This document shows positions 1 to 7,851 of a stretch of 64,000 nucleotides of DNA, piece after piece (positions within the stretch are counted from its first letter, which is position 1; each line of letters starts with the position of its first letter). The stretch is from Loktanella gaetbuli (GTDB lineage Bacteria > Pseudomonadota > Alphaproteobacteria > Rhodobacterales > Rhodobacteraceae), in the NCBI RefSeq assembly GCF_020531945.1, contig NZ_JAJATZ010000002.1, positions 519,074 through 583,073 on the forward strand, written 5' to 3'. The notes beneath the pieces are model-generated. The model ran no database searches and had not been told where the DNA came from. It saw only the letters and a program-made list of their open reading frames with translations. Position numbers and translations under genes: made by a program.

Positions 1-1
1 G

Positions 2-43
2 CCGCTGTCGGACTATTTCGCCCGGGCCTTCCGCGAGTCGTGA
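2..43 (+). CDS. C-terminal end of an unidentified protein (cut by window edge)
   Basis: Only the last 13 codons and a TGA stop are present. They read PLSDYFARAFRES in the frame that stops at 43. The next gene starts 58 bases later with its own ribosome binding site, so this is probably the end of an upstream plus-strand gene. Too little is visible to name a family, and a chance open frame is possible. Confidence 0.4.
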   Translation, partial: PLSDYFARAFRES

Positions 44-101
44 TTGCCCTTTGCGCCCTGCCCGCGTAGCGTCGGCCCAAACCCGACAGGAGCGCGCGCA
101 C

Positions 102-563
102 ATGAGCAAGATCGAAGAAAAACTGGCCCAGATGGACGTCACCCTTCCGGACGCTCCGCCCCCGGCGGCAAATTATGTGCCCTATGTCGTCACCGGCAAC
201 ATGGTCTATGTGTCTGGCCAGATCTCCCAGGGGGCGCAGGGCAACATGCTGGGCAAACTGGGTGAAACAGCATCCGTCGAGGATGGTGTCGCCGCGGCGC
301 GTGCCTGTGCAATCAGCCTTTTGGCGCAGCTCAAGGCGGCATGCGACGGTGACATCGACCGGCTGGTCCGCGTGATCAAGCTGACCGGGTTCGTCAATTC
401 GACCAGCGGATTTACCGACCAACCAAAAGTCATCAACGGTGCCTCTGATTTTCTGGTCGCAGCCTTGGGTGACAAGGGACGGCACGCGCGGTCGGCTGTC
501 TCTGCGGCGTCACTGCCCCTTGGAGTCATGGTCGAGATCGAAGCGATCTTTGAAATCGCGTGA
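102..563 (+). CDS. RidA family protein (YjgF/YER057c/UK114 superfamily)
   Basis: This 153-residue protein is a member of the RidA/YjgF superfamily, whose best-known members hydrolyse reactive enamine/imine intermediates formed by PLP enzymes. The C-terminal segment HARSAVSAASLPLGVMVEIE carries the conserved Arg and the final V-E-I-E strand of the family signature. The start at 102 is preferred over the in-frame ATG at 51 because GACAGGAG lies just upstream and residues before it look unstructured. The protein is longer than the classical RidA (about 130 residues) and so may belong to another subgroup whose substrate is unknown. It overlaps the following GDPD gene by one base, which suggests co-transcription. 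Confidence 0.88.
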   Translation: MSKIEEKLAQMDVTLPDAPPPAANYVPYVVTGNMVYVSGQISQGAQGNMLGKLGETASVEDGVAAARACAISLLAQLKAACDGDIDRLVRVIKLTGFVNSTSGFTDQPKVINGASDFLVAALGDKGRHARSAVSAASLPLGVMVEIEAIFEIA

Positions 564-1312
564 TGCTGCCATCGTCCTTTCTCGCGCGGCCCATCGCGCA
601 CCGCGCCTATCATCACGCAGGCAAAGGCCGCGCTGAAAACGCCTTGTCATCCGTCGCTGCTGCTGTGGAAGAAGGCTATGGTATCGAGGTCGATCTGCAA
701 TGCGCATCTGACGGGGTGCCTGTCGTGTTTCACGACTACGACCTGCGGCGCATGACGATCGAAATGGGGCCGATCGCACAGCGCAGCAGCGCGCAGCTGG
801 CCCAAATTCCGCTGATGGGCGACGGCGGCACGATCCCGACGCTGCAACAGCTGCTAGAGGTTGTGGCAGGCCGGGTGCCGCTGCTGCTGGAAATCAAGGA
901 TCAGGACGGCGGCCTGGGCCCCAATACCGGACCCATCGGCCGGGCCGTCGCTGCGCTGCTGGAACATTACACCGGCGACGTGGCCGTCATGTCGTTCAAT
1001 CCTCACCATGTTGCGGAAATGGCCCGTGTCGCTCCCGATGTGCCGCGTGGGTTGACGACCGGTGGCTTTGACATCGCAGGCTGGCCCACCATCCCGCAGC
1101 CAACTCTGGAACGGCTGTCGGGCATTCCCGACTACGATCATGTGGGGGCCAGTTTCATCAGCCATGACCGCACGGAACTGGATCACCCACAGGTGGCAGA
1201 CCTCAAATCCCGCGGGGCGCAGGTGCTGACATGGACCATCAAATCGCCCGAACAAGAGGCAGAAGCCCGCAAAATCGCGGACAACATCACATTCGAGGGC
1301 TACCCGGCTTGA
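563..1312 (+). CDS. Glycerophosphodiester phosphodiesterase family protein
   Basis: About 249 residues with the GDPD TIM-barrel pattern. Near the N-terminus are AHRAYHHAGKGRAEN (catalytic His and the Glu of the HRG...EN region), then a conserved EVDLQ and an FHD motif, which together supply the metal ligands and the second catalytic His. The enzyme should split glycerophosphodiesters into glycerol-3-phosphate and an alcohol. No signal peptide is seen, so a cytoplasmic location is likely. The start could be the GTG at 560 (GTGA overlap with the RidA gene stop) or the ATG at 563; I list the ATG. It is followed after 31 bases by the FemAB-like gene. Confidence 0.88.
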   Translation: MLPSSFLARPIAHRAYHHAGKGRAENALSSVAAAVEEGYGIEVDLQCASDGVPVVFHDYDLRRMTIEMGPIAQRSSAQLAQIPLMGDGGTIPTLQQLLEVVAGRVPLLLEIKDQDGGLGPNTGPIGRAVAALLEHYTGDVAVMSFNPHHVAEMARVAPDVPRGLTTGGFDIAGWPTIPQPTLERLSGIPDYDHVGASFISHDRTELDHPQVADLKSRGAQVLTWTIKSPEQEAEARKIADNITFEGYPA

Positions 1313-1343
1313 CGCCGTGGGCCTGCCGCCCACGTTGCACCCC

Positions 1344-2522
1344 ATGACAGAACCCGCCATTGAACTGACCGCCCTGCCATCGCTGGACGGCATAGACGCC
1401 GCCGACTGGGATGCCTGCGCCGCCCCCGGTGGCGACCGCCCCGTTGACCCGTTTACGACCTACCGGTTCCTGCGCGCGCTGGAGGATTCAGGTTCGGTTG
1501 GCGGCCGATCCGGCTGGCAACCGCGTTATCTGGTTGCCAAGTCCGAAGGTCAGGTGATCGCGGTCTGCCCTCTCTACGCCAAGGGACATTCACAGGGCGA
1601 ATACATCTTTGATCACAACTGGGCCCACGCGTATGAAAACGCAGGTGGTGCCTATTACCCCAAATTGCAGATTGCCGTGCCGTTCACGCCAGCCACCGGG
1701 CGGCGTTTCCTGACCCGGCCAGGCCATGAGGTTGTGGGCATGGCCGCACTTGTCCAGGGGGCTGTCCAGATCGCGGCCGACAACGATCTGTCGTCGGTCC
1801 ACGCCACATTCTGCACCGAAGCCGAGGCGCTGGCAGGGTCTGAAATGGGACTGCTGCACCGGATCGGCCAGCAATTTCATTGGGTGAACAATGGTTATGC
1901 CGATTTCGATGCCTTTCTGAACGACCTGTCCAGCCGCAAACGCAAGAACATCCGCAAGGAACGCGCCACTGCGCAAGGCTTTGGTGGCCGGATCGTGAAA
2001 CTGACCGGTGACGCGATCCAGCCGCACCATTGGGACGCCTTCTGGCGGTTCTATCAGGATACCGGCAACCGCAAATGGGGCACGCCCTATCTGACGCGGG
2101 CATTCTTTGACCACGCACAGGACAGCCTGCGCGACGACATGCTGCTGGTGCTGGCGGTGGACGGGGACCGCCCTGTGGCGGGCGCGCTGAATTTCATAGG
2201 GCGCAATACGCTGTTCGGCCGCTATTGGGGCAGCACCGAATACCACCCTGCCCTGCATTTCGAGCTATGCTATTATCAGGCCATCGATTTCGCCATCGCA
2301 CAGGGCATGGAACGGGTCGAGGCCGGTGCGCAGGGCGAACACAAGCTTGCCCGGGGTTATCTGCCAGTCCCCACCCATTCGCTGCACTGGATCGGTGATC
2401 CGGGTTTCCGCGACGCCATCGCCCGCTATGTCCAAGCCGAGAAACGCGCCGTCGACGAAGAAATAGAGGTGCTGACCAGCTACGGCCCCTTCCGCCGCGA
2501 AAACCGAGAGGAACAACAATGA
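1344..2522 (+). CDS. GNAT/FemAB-like N-acyltransferase (COG3146 type)
   Basis: This 392-residue protein resembles the COG3146/DUF482 family of predicted N-acyltransferases. It has an aromatic-rich block typical of the family (the stretch around residues 85-110 with DHNWAHAYENAGGAYYPKLQ), a basic SSRKRKNIRKER segment near the middle and a C-terminal GAQGEHKLARGYLP motif. The substrate is not known; FemAB-related enzymes transfer amino acids or acyl groups. The ATG at 1344 is preferred to the GTG at 1317, which lies only five bases after the previous stop. Its stop overlaps the next gene by ATGA. Confidence 0.82.
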   Translation: MTEPAIELTALPSLDGIDAADWDACAAPGGDRPVDPFTTYRFLRALEDSGSVGGRSGWQPRYLVAKSEGQVIAVCPLYAKGHSQGEYIFDHNWAHAYENAGGAYYPKLQIAVPFTPATGRRFLTRPGHEVVGMAALVQGAVQIAADNDLSSVHATFCTEAEALAGSEMGLLHRIGQQFHWVNNGYADFDAFLNDLSSRKRKNIRKERATAQGFGGRIVKLTGDAIQPHHWDAFWRFYQDTGNRKWGTPYLTRAFFDHAQDSLRDDMLLVLAVDGDRPVAGALNFIGRNTLFGRYWGSTEYHPALHFELCYYQAIDFAIAQGMERVEAGAQGEHKLARGYLPVPTHSLHWIGDPGFRDAIARYVQAEKRAVDEEIEVLTSYGPFRRENREEQQ

Positions 2523-2821
2523 CCGACAAACTGACAGGCAGCGACCGTGATGACGCCCTTGCGCCACTGCTGGCGAATGGATGGACCGTTCAGGACGACC
2601 GTGACGCCATTCACAAGGAATTCGTGTTCAAGAATTTCGTTCAGGCCTTTGGATGGATGACGCAAGCGGCGATCCACGCCGAAAAACTCAATCACCACCC
2701 CGAATGGTCAAATGTCTATAAAACCGTCCAGGTGACGTTGACGACGCATGATGCAGATGGTTTGTCGCCGCTCGACGCAAAATTGGCGAAAATCATGGAC
2801 GATCTGGCGAGGACTGCATGA
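2519..2821 (+). CDS. 4a-hydroxytetrahydrobiopterin dehydratase (PCD/DCoH family)
   Basis: This 100-residue protein is the usual length for pterin-4a-carbinolamine dehydratase. The active-site motif is visible as EKLNHHPEWSNVY, followed by the conserved strand KTVQVTLTTHDADGLSPLD. The enzyme dehydrates 4a-hydroxytetrahydropterin so that the cofactor of aromatic amino-acid hydroxylases can be recycled. No phenylalanine hydroxylase gene lies in this window, so the physiological partner is unknown. It overlaps both neighbours by 4 bases (ATGA), which indicates an operon with the FemAB-like and MscS genes. Confidence 0.93.
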   Translation: MTDKLTGSDRDDALAPLLANGWTVQDDRDAIHKEFVFKNFVQAFGWMTQAAIHAEKLNHHPEWSNVYKTVQVTLTTHDADGLSPLDAKLAKIMDDLARTA

Positions 2822-3666
2822 ACGATCTCTTGACGACCCCCATTCTGAACGGCAAATCTCTCGCCGATTTGTTGACGCTCGAATTCCTCGTGTCGATCCT
2901 TGGAAACGTATTGTCGGCCATCTTGATCCTGATGATCGGCTTTGTGATCGCAGGCTGGCTCAGCCGCCGTATTTCCAACATGGGGCAGCGCAACGCGCAT
3001 CTTGACGAAACGCTGTTCACCTTTCTCAGCAACATCGTGCGCTATGTCATCATCGGCTTTGCGCTGCTGTTCGTCCTCAACACGTTCGGCGTTCAGACAA
3101 CCAGTGTCGTAGCTGTCATCGGTGCGGCCGGTCTGGCCATTGGTCTGGCCCTCCAAGGCACGCTGTCGAATGTCGCGGCCGGGGTCATGATCGTGTTCTT
3201 TCGGCCGATCAAACTGGGCGATTTCGTCGATATCGGCGGGCAGATGGGCACGGTGAAATCCATCAACCTCAACTTCATCGAGCTGGCCAGCATCGGGAAC
3301 GTGCAGATCATCGTCCCCAACTCCGAGGTATGGGGTAACATCATCACGAACTATTCGGTCTATCCGCAGCGACGCGCCGAATGGACGATCGGTGTCGCCT
3401 ATGGCGCGGATCTGGCCGTCGCAGAAAAGGCGATCATCGACACGATCATGGCCGACCCCAGGTCCCTGTCAGATCCCGAACCCTTTATTCAGGTCACCAA
3501 CATGAACGCCAGTTCCGTCGATTTCCTGGTGCGCGTCTGGTGCGAACGCACTGAATATTTCCAATATCAGGCCGACATGACCCGCGCGGTCAAAGAGGCG
3601 CTGGACAAGGCGGGCGTCGAAATCCCATTCCCGACCCGCACGCTTGTGATGCAAAACGCGGAATGA
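2818..3666 (+). CDS. Small-conductance mechanosensitive channel (MscS family)
   Basis: 282 residues. Two or three hydrophobic segments occupy residues about 25-105, followed by the pore-lining TM3 with its Gly/Ala-rich pattern (AVIGAAGLAIGLALQGTLSN). After it comes the beta domain with the FFRPIKLGDFVDIGGQMG motif and the later VPNSEVWGNIITNYS motif, both classic for MscS. The channel opens under membrane tension and releases solutes during hypo-osmotic shock. It is the last gene of the ATGA-coupled group starting at 1344 and is followed by a strong stem-loop. Confidence 0.94.
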   Translation: MNDLLTTPILNGKSLADLLTLEFLVSILGNVLSAILILMIGFVIAGWLSRRISNMGQRNAHLDETLFTFLSNIVRYVIIGFALLFVLNTFGVQTTSVVAVIGAAGLAIGLALQGTLSNVAAGVMIVFFRPIKLGDFVDIGGQMGTVKSINLNFIELASIGNVQIIVPNSEVWGNIITNYSVYPQRRAEWTIGVAYGADLAVAEKAIIDTIMADPRSLSDPEPFIQVTNMNASSVDFLVRVWCERTEYFQYQADMTRAVKEALDKAGVEIPFPTRTLVMQNAE

Positions 3667-3673
3667 CATGATC

Positions 3674-3698
3674 CTGCGCCGGGACATACCCGGCGCAG
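3674..3698. terminator. Stem-loop between convergent mscS-like and peroxiredoxin genes
   Basis: CTGCGCCGGG pairs perfectly with CCCGGCGCAG around a five-base loop (3684-3688). It lies between two convergent genes and has no clear T-run on either side, so it may act as a bidirectional terminator. Confidence 0.6.
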
Positions 3699-3710
3699 CA
3701 AACGTAGCAT

Positions 3711-4202
3711 TCAGCCCATCTGGTCCAGCAGGTTTTCGCCGCCGGAAATATCGCACTGACCGGGTCCGGGTTCCTCGTTCAGGATCGTGACGACCCCGTT
3801 ATCGACCAGCATCGCATAACGCCTGGACCGGTCAATGAAACCCACAGGCGGGGCCGTGAAATTCATGCCGATGGCCTTGGTGAATGCCGCCTCGACATCG
3901 CCCAGCATCGTGATGCCCGCATCGATGGCACCCGTCGCTTCGCCCCAGGCCTGCATGACGAATGGATCATTGACCGACAGGCAGATGATCTCCTCGACGC
4001 CCTTGTCACGCAGTTGCGGGGCGGTGCGGATGAAACTTGGCACATGCGCCGTTGTGCAGGTGCCCGTATAGGCCCCCGGCAAACCAAAGATGACAACCTT
4101 GCGGCCCTTGATCTTGTCGTGAATGTCCACGCCAGTCGGTCCGTCCGGCCCCATGGTCAGAACGGTTGCGTTCGGCAGGCTGTCGCCAGTGGTGATGGTC
4201 AT
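3711..4202 (-). CDS. Peroxiredoxin (Prx5/AhpE-like, redoxin domain)
   Basis: 163 residues with a redoxin fold. The peroxidatic cysteine is in PGAYTGTCTTAHVPSF near residue 50, matching the Prx5 pattern PGAFTPTCS.xHLP with Gly in place of the middle Pro. A second Cys lies near residue 150 (PGQCDISGGE). Prx5-type enzymes reduce H2O2 and organic hydroperoxides using thioredoxin or glutathione. The gene is monocistronic, convergent with the MscS gene and divergent from the flavoprotein at 4277, with a 74-base intergenic region that must hold both promoters. Confidence 0.93.
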   Translation of the reverse strand: MTITTGDSLPNATVLTMGPDGPTGVDIHDKIKGRKVVIFGLPGAYTGTCTTAHVPSFIRTAPQLRDKGVEEIICLSVNDPFVMQAWGEATGAIDAGITMLGDVEAAFTKAIGMNFTAPPVGFIDRSRRYAMLVDNGVVTILNEEPGPGQCDISGGENLLDQMG

Positions 4203-4276
4203 GATCGCTCCTTGCGAATTGCGTCTGTACCTCAGACATATAAGGTGCGACGCAGCAGAACCAGAGGACGGGACGC

Positions 4277-5485
4277 ATGCGTAGAATTGTCATCATCGGC
4301 GGCGGTCAGGCCGCATCGGCGTTGATTGCAAAGCTTGTCGCCGAAAAATCGGATGACCGGATCACACTTGTCTGTGCCGAACCACGCCTGCCCTATCAGC
4401 GCCCCCCATTGTCCAAGGCCTATCTGCTGGGCGAGATGACCGAGGGCCGTCTCTATTTTCGCCCTGCCGCCTGGTATGATGAACACGGTGTCGACGTACG
4501 GTTGAACAGCCGCGCCGACAGCATCGACAAGGCAGCAAAAACCGTCACGCTGGATGGCGGCGAGGTGCTGGCCTACGACGATCTGGTGCTGACCACCGGT
4601 GCTCATCCCCGCACCTTGCCCGCCAGCATCGGTGGGACGCTCAGCAATGTCTTTGCCGTGCGCGATCTGGACGATGCGGACGCGATGGAACCCGCCTTTG
4701 TCGCGGGTGCGCGCGCGCTGATCGTCGGTGGCGGCTATATCGGGCTCGAGGCGGCAGCCGTTGCCGCCAAGCGCGGCGTCAGCGTCACGCTGGTCGAAGC
4801 GGCGGATCGCATCCTGCAACGGGTCGCAGCACCTGAAACGTCCGATTTCTTTCGCGACCTCCATCGCAGACACGGCGTCGATATCCGCGAGGGCGTCGGG
4901 CTGTCAGCGCTGACCGGGGACGAGGTTGTCACCGGGGCGACCCTGTCTGATGGCACAACGCTGGACATTGATTTCGCCATCGCAGGCGTTGGCATTGCGC
5001 CTGCGACCGCATTGGCCGAAGGCGCGGGCCTTGTGATCGACAACGGGATTGCCACTGACGCCCAAGGGCGCACCTCTGACCCGCATATCTGGGCGGCCGG
5101 CGATTGTGCCTCTGCCCCCTATGGCGATGGACGCGTGCGGATCGAAAGCGTCGGCAACGCCATCGACCAGGCTGAAATCGTGGCCCACAACCTGCTGGGC
5201 CGTCCCGTGACCTATACGCCCAAGCCGTGGTTCTGGTCGGATCAATACGATGTGAAACTCCAGATTGCGGGACTGAACACTGGCTATACCGATCTGCATG
5301 TGCGCGACGTGGATGGCGCGCGGTCGCATTGGTACTACCGTGGCGAAACCCTGCTGGCGATCGACAGCCTGTCCGACACCCGCGCCTATATGGTTGGCAA
5401 ACGCCTGATCGAGGCGGGCAAAAGTCCTGCCCCTTCCGTCGTCACTGACGCGGACACCGACCTTAAGGCTTTGTTACGCGCATGA
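4277..5485 (+). CDS. NAD(P)/FAD-dependent ferredoxin reductase-type oxidoreductase
   Basis: 402 residues. The N-terminal FAD site is VIIGGGQAASALIAKL and the internal NAD(P) site is ALIVGGGYIGLEAAAVAA near residue 150. The second FAD motif WAAGDCASAP lies near residue 275, followed by the C-terminal reductase domain with WFWSDQYDVKLQIAG. This layout is that of putidaredoxin/rubredoxin/BphA4-type reductases, which pass electrons from NAD(P)H to a [2Fe-2S] ferredoxin. No ferredoxin or P450 gene is adjacent, so the partner is unknown. The stop overlaps rsmD by ATGA. Confidence 0.92.
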   Translation: MRRIVIIGGGQAASALIAKLVAEKSDDRITLVCAEPRLPYQRPPLSKAYLLGEMTEGRLYFRPAAWYDEHGVDVRLNSRADSIDKAAKTVTLDGGEVLAYDDLVLTTGAHPRTLPASIGGTLSNVFAVRDLDDADAMEPAFVAGARALIVGGGYIGLEAAAVAAKRGVSVTLVEAADRILQRVAAPETSDFFRDLHRRHGVDIREGVGLSALTGDEVVTGATLSDGTTLDIDFAIAGVGIAPATALAEGAGLVIDNGIATDAQGRTSDPHIWAAGDCASAPYGDGRVRIESVGNAIDQAEIVAHNLLGRPVTYTPKPWFWSDQYDVKLQIAGLNTGYTDLHVRDVDGARSHWYYRGETLLAIDSLSDTRAYMVGKRLIEAGKSPAPSVVTDADTDLKALLRA

Positions 5486-6039
5486 GGATTGTCGCTGGTC
5501 TGCACCGTGGCACCCAACTGGCTGACGTCGGTGGCGGCGATCCGGCGGCACATCTGCGACCCACGTCCGACCGCGTCCGCGAAAGCCTGTTCAACGTGCT
5601 GGATGGTGGCCGCTTTGGCAGCCCGGTGCGCGGCGCGCGCGTGCTGGATCTATTCGCCGGGACCGGTGCGCTGGGGCTAGAGGCGCTGTCGCGCGGCGCG
5701 CAACATGCAACCTTTGTCGATAATGGTGCGGCGGCAGGGCGGTTGTTGCAGGCCAACATTGCAAAGCTGAAACGCCGCGCTGACACCGCGATCATCAAGG
5801 CAGATGCCACGGCGATCCCGATGGCCCACACGGCATGTAACCTGATTTTCATCGACCCGCCCTACGGTCAGGGCCTTGGACTACAGGCCATTCTGGCCAG
5901 CCAAGAGGGCGGCTGGATCGCCGCAGGTGCCCTGATCGTGTGGGAGGAATCAACCGCTCAGATGGCACCGCGCGGGTACAAACGGCTGGACCAACGCCAA
6001 TACGGCAGCACATGGATCACCCTGCTGGAGGCACCATGA
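5482..6039 (+). CDS. rsmD: 16S rRNA (guanine(966)-N(2))-methyltransferase RsmD
   Basis: 185 residues, the family length. It opens with RIVAGLHRGTQL and contains RPTSDRVRESLFNVL, the SAM-binding motif VLDLFAGTGALGLEALSRGA and the catalytic FIDPPYGQG. These are the hallmarks of RsmD, which methylates G966 of 16S rRNA in the 30S subunit. Start and stop overlap the neighbouring genes by ATGA on both sides, so it lies in one operon with the flavoprotein and the HAD phosphatase. Confidence 0.95.
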   Translation: MRIVAGLHRGTQLADVGGGDPAAHLRPTSDRVRESLFNVLDGGRFGSPVRGARVLDLFAGTGALGLEALSRGAQHATFVDNGAAAGRLLQANIAKLKRRADTAIIKADATAIPMAHTACNLIFIDPPYGQGLGLQAILASQEGGWIAAGALIVWEESTAQMAPRGYKRLDQRQYGSTWITLLEAP

Positions 6040-6680
6040 CCGATCTGGTGATTTTCGACTGCGACGGGGTGCTGGTCGATACCGAACCCACCACCAATCG
6101 GATCATGTCCGACAGTTTCGCACGCTATGGTCTGCATATTTCACCGGCCGAGGTGCACGCCCTGTTTGCCGGAGGCACCATGCGCGGTGCGGCAAGCGAG
6201 GCAATCCAGCGCGGCGCGCAACTGCCCGACACCTGGCTGGACGAGATCCACGCCGAAATCCGGACGGCACTGCAGGACGGCCCACCCGTCATTCCCGGTA
6301 TCGTCGATCTGCTGGACCTGCTGGACGCCGCCGGTATCGCAACCGCCGTGGCCTCGAACGGTCCGATGTCCAAGATGGAGGTCAGCCTTGCCCCTTCTGG
6401 TCTGTGGGACCGTTTCAGGGGGCGCATCTACACCGGTCATGACCATCGCCCGAAACCTGACCCGGCCATGCTGCATCACGCAATGCAGGTGGCGGGCACA
6501 GATGAGGGCGGAACGATATTCATCGACGACATGCCGGCGGGCTGGCAAGCGGCGCAGGCTGCGGATGTCTGCTGCTATGCCTATGTCGCCGATGGTGGTC
6601 CTGCCCGCGCCACAGGTTATGCCGTCAAGCCCATAACGGACATGATGCAGGTCGCGCGCGACCTGGGCCTGACGGACTAG
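6036..6680 (+). CDS. HAD-superfamily phosphatase (subfamily IA)
   Basis: 214 residues. HAD motif I is IFDCDGVLVDTEPT at the N-terminus, motif II is around VASNG, the motif III Lys lies in RPKPDPAML and motif IV is FIDDMPAG. The residues between motif I and II form the alpha-helical cap of the beta-phosphoglucomutase/6-phosphogluconate phosphatase (YieH) type. The substrate is not determined. The start at 6036 follows GGAGGCACC and overlaps the rsmD stop by ATGA; an upstream in-frame Met at 5940 lies inside rsmD and is not needed. Confidence 0.9.
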   Translation: MTDLVIFDCDGVLVDTEPTTNRIMSDSFARYGLHISPAEVHALFAGGTMRGAASEAIQRGAQLPDTWLDEIHAEIRTALQDGPPVIPGIVDLLDLLDAAGIATAVASNGPMSKMEVSLAPSGLWDRFRGRIYTGHDHRPKPDPAMLHHAMQVAGTDEGGTIFIDDMPAGWQAAQAADVCCYAYVADGGPARATGYAVKPITDMMQVARDLGLTD

Positions 6681-6707
6681 CGCCCCGCCAAGACTGTCAG
6701 CGGGGCG
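6681..6707. terminator. GC-rich stem-loop between convergent genes
   Basis: CGCCCCGC pairs with GCGGGGCG around an 11-base loop. It begins directly after the TAG of the HAD gene and lies 22 bases from the end of the convergent binding-protein gene. There is no T-run; it is probably a bidirectional or weak terminator. Confidence 0.6.
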
Positions 6708-6728
6708 CGCGCAGTCATGATGTGGAGG

Positions 6729-7754
6729 TCAGTTCAGGTTGGCAGCCACAGCAGCCTCTGCCGCCTGAACAAGGGCAGTGCCATCCAGCCCACGTGCATC
6801 CATATCCGCGATCCAGTCTGCACGAACTTCTTGGCCCAATGCTTTGATCGCGTCGGTTTCCACCTCTGACAAGACAGCGATCTGGTTTCCGCCGTCCTCC
6901 ATCAGGTCACGCCCTTCGGAATCGCCGGTGTCATGGGCACCGCCCGCCCATTCGGCGGCCATCTTGCCGGAATTTGCGTCGATGACGGCCTTCAGGTCAT
7001 CGGGTAGTGCCGCATAGACGTCCTTGTTCATCGCCCAGACGAAAAACAGGTTATACAGCGCGCGGTCGCCTGCGACATCGGTGTGGCTGTCGGTCAATTC
7101 ATCCAGTTTCAGCGACGGCGACATTTCCCAGGTGATCACACCACCATCCACGACACCGCGCGACAGCGCCTCGGGGAATGCGGGAACAGGCATGCCGACG
7201 GGTGTGGCCCCCAGCTTTTCCAGCAGCAGCGTTGCAGGGCGCGACGGGCCGCGTACGACCTTGCCGCGCAGATCATCGACCGTTTCGGGCGCTGGACCTT
7301 TCAGGTGGATGATGCCGGGGCCATGCATGTGGGTGGTGATCACATGCACATCGTCGAAATCATCCATCAGATAGTCTTGGGTGAAATCCCATGCTGCACG
7401 CGACGCTTCTGCGCCCAGCTTGCTGGTCATGAACGGCAGTTCCAGCGCCTCCGCCTCGGGGAACCGGCCCGGCTCGTAGCCAGGAATGACCCAGCCACCG
7501 TCGATGGCACCGTCCCGGATCAGGTCGTACTGCGACGCGGCAGACCCGCCCAACTGCATGAAGGGATAAAGTTCGACCTTGATCCGCCCGCCCGATTGTT
7601 CCTCGATCGCGTCGGCCCAGGGCTGCATGAAATAGGTCGGGTTCGCCGAGGCAGGCGAGACGAAATGCTGGAAACGCAACGTGACCTCTTGGGTCAGTGC
7701 AGCAGTGGGCAAGGTCAGACAGGCCGCGACAGCGGCAAGCAGTGAACGGTGCAT
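6729..7754 (-). CDS. TRAP transporter substrate-binding protein, DctP family (no permease genes adjacent)
   Basis: About 341 residues with an N-terminal Sec signal peptide (MHRSLLAAVAACLTLPTAAL) followed by VTLRFQHFVSP, the typical first strand of DctP proteins. The conserved LRGKVVRGPSRPATLLLEKLGATPV region, with the Arg that binds the carboxylate of the ligand, lies in the middle. The protein should deliver an organic acid from the periplasm to DctQM permeases. None of these genes is adjacent; the only TRAP permease genes in the window are about 46 kb away with their own binding protein. Starts at 7769 and 7763 are also possible; 7754 has GAGG nine bases upstream. Confidence 0.88.
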   Translation of the reverse strand: MHRSLLAAVAACLTLPTAALTQEVTLRFQHFVSPASANPTYFMQPWADAIEEQSGGRIKVELYPFMQLGGSAASQYDLIRDGAIDGGWVIPGYEPGRFPEAEALELPFMTSKLGAEASRAAWDFTQDYLMDDFDDVHVITTHMHGPGIIHLKGPAPETVDDLRGKVVRGPSRPATLLLEKLGATPVGMPVPAFPEALSRGVVDGGVITWEMSPSLKLDELTDSHTDVAGDRALYNLFFVWAMNKDVYAALPDDLKAVIDANSGKMAAEWAGGAHDTGDSEGRDLMEDGGNQIAVLSEVETDAIKALGQEVRADWIADMDARGLDGTALVQAAEAAVAANLN

Positions 7755-7851
7755 AGCGTGCATCCTCATGTCAATTTTGGGGGGATATCACCGCTAGTGA
7801 CGCATTTGATATGGGTCAGATGCGACCCGTTCGCAAGTGCATCGGGCAAAT

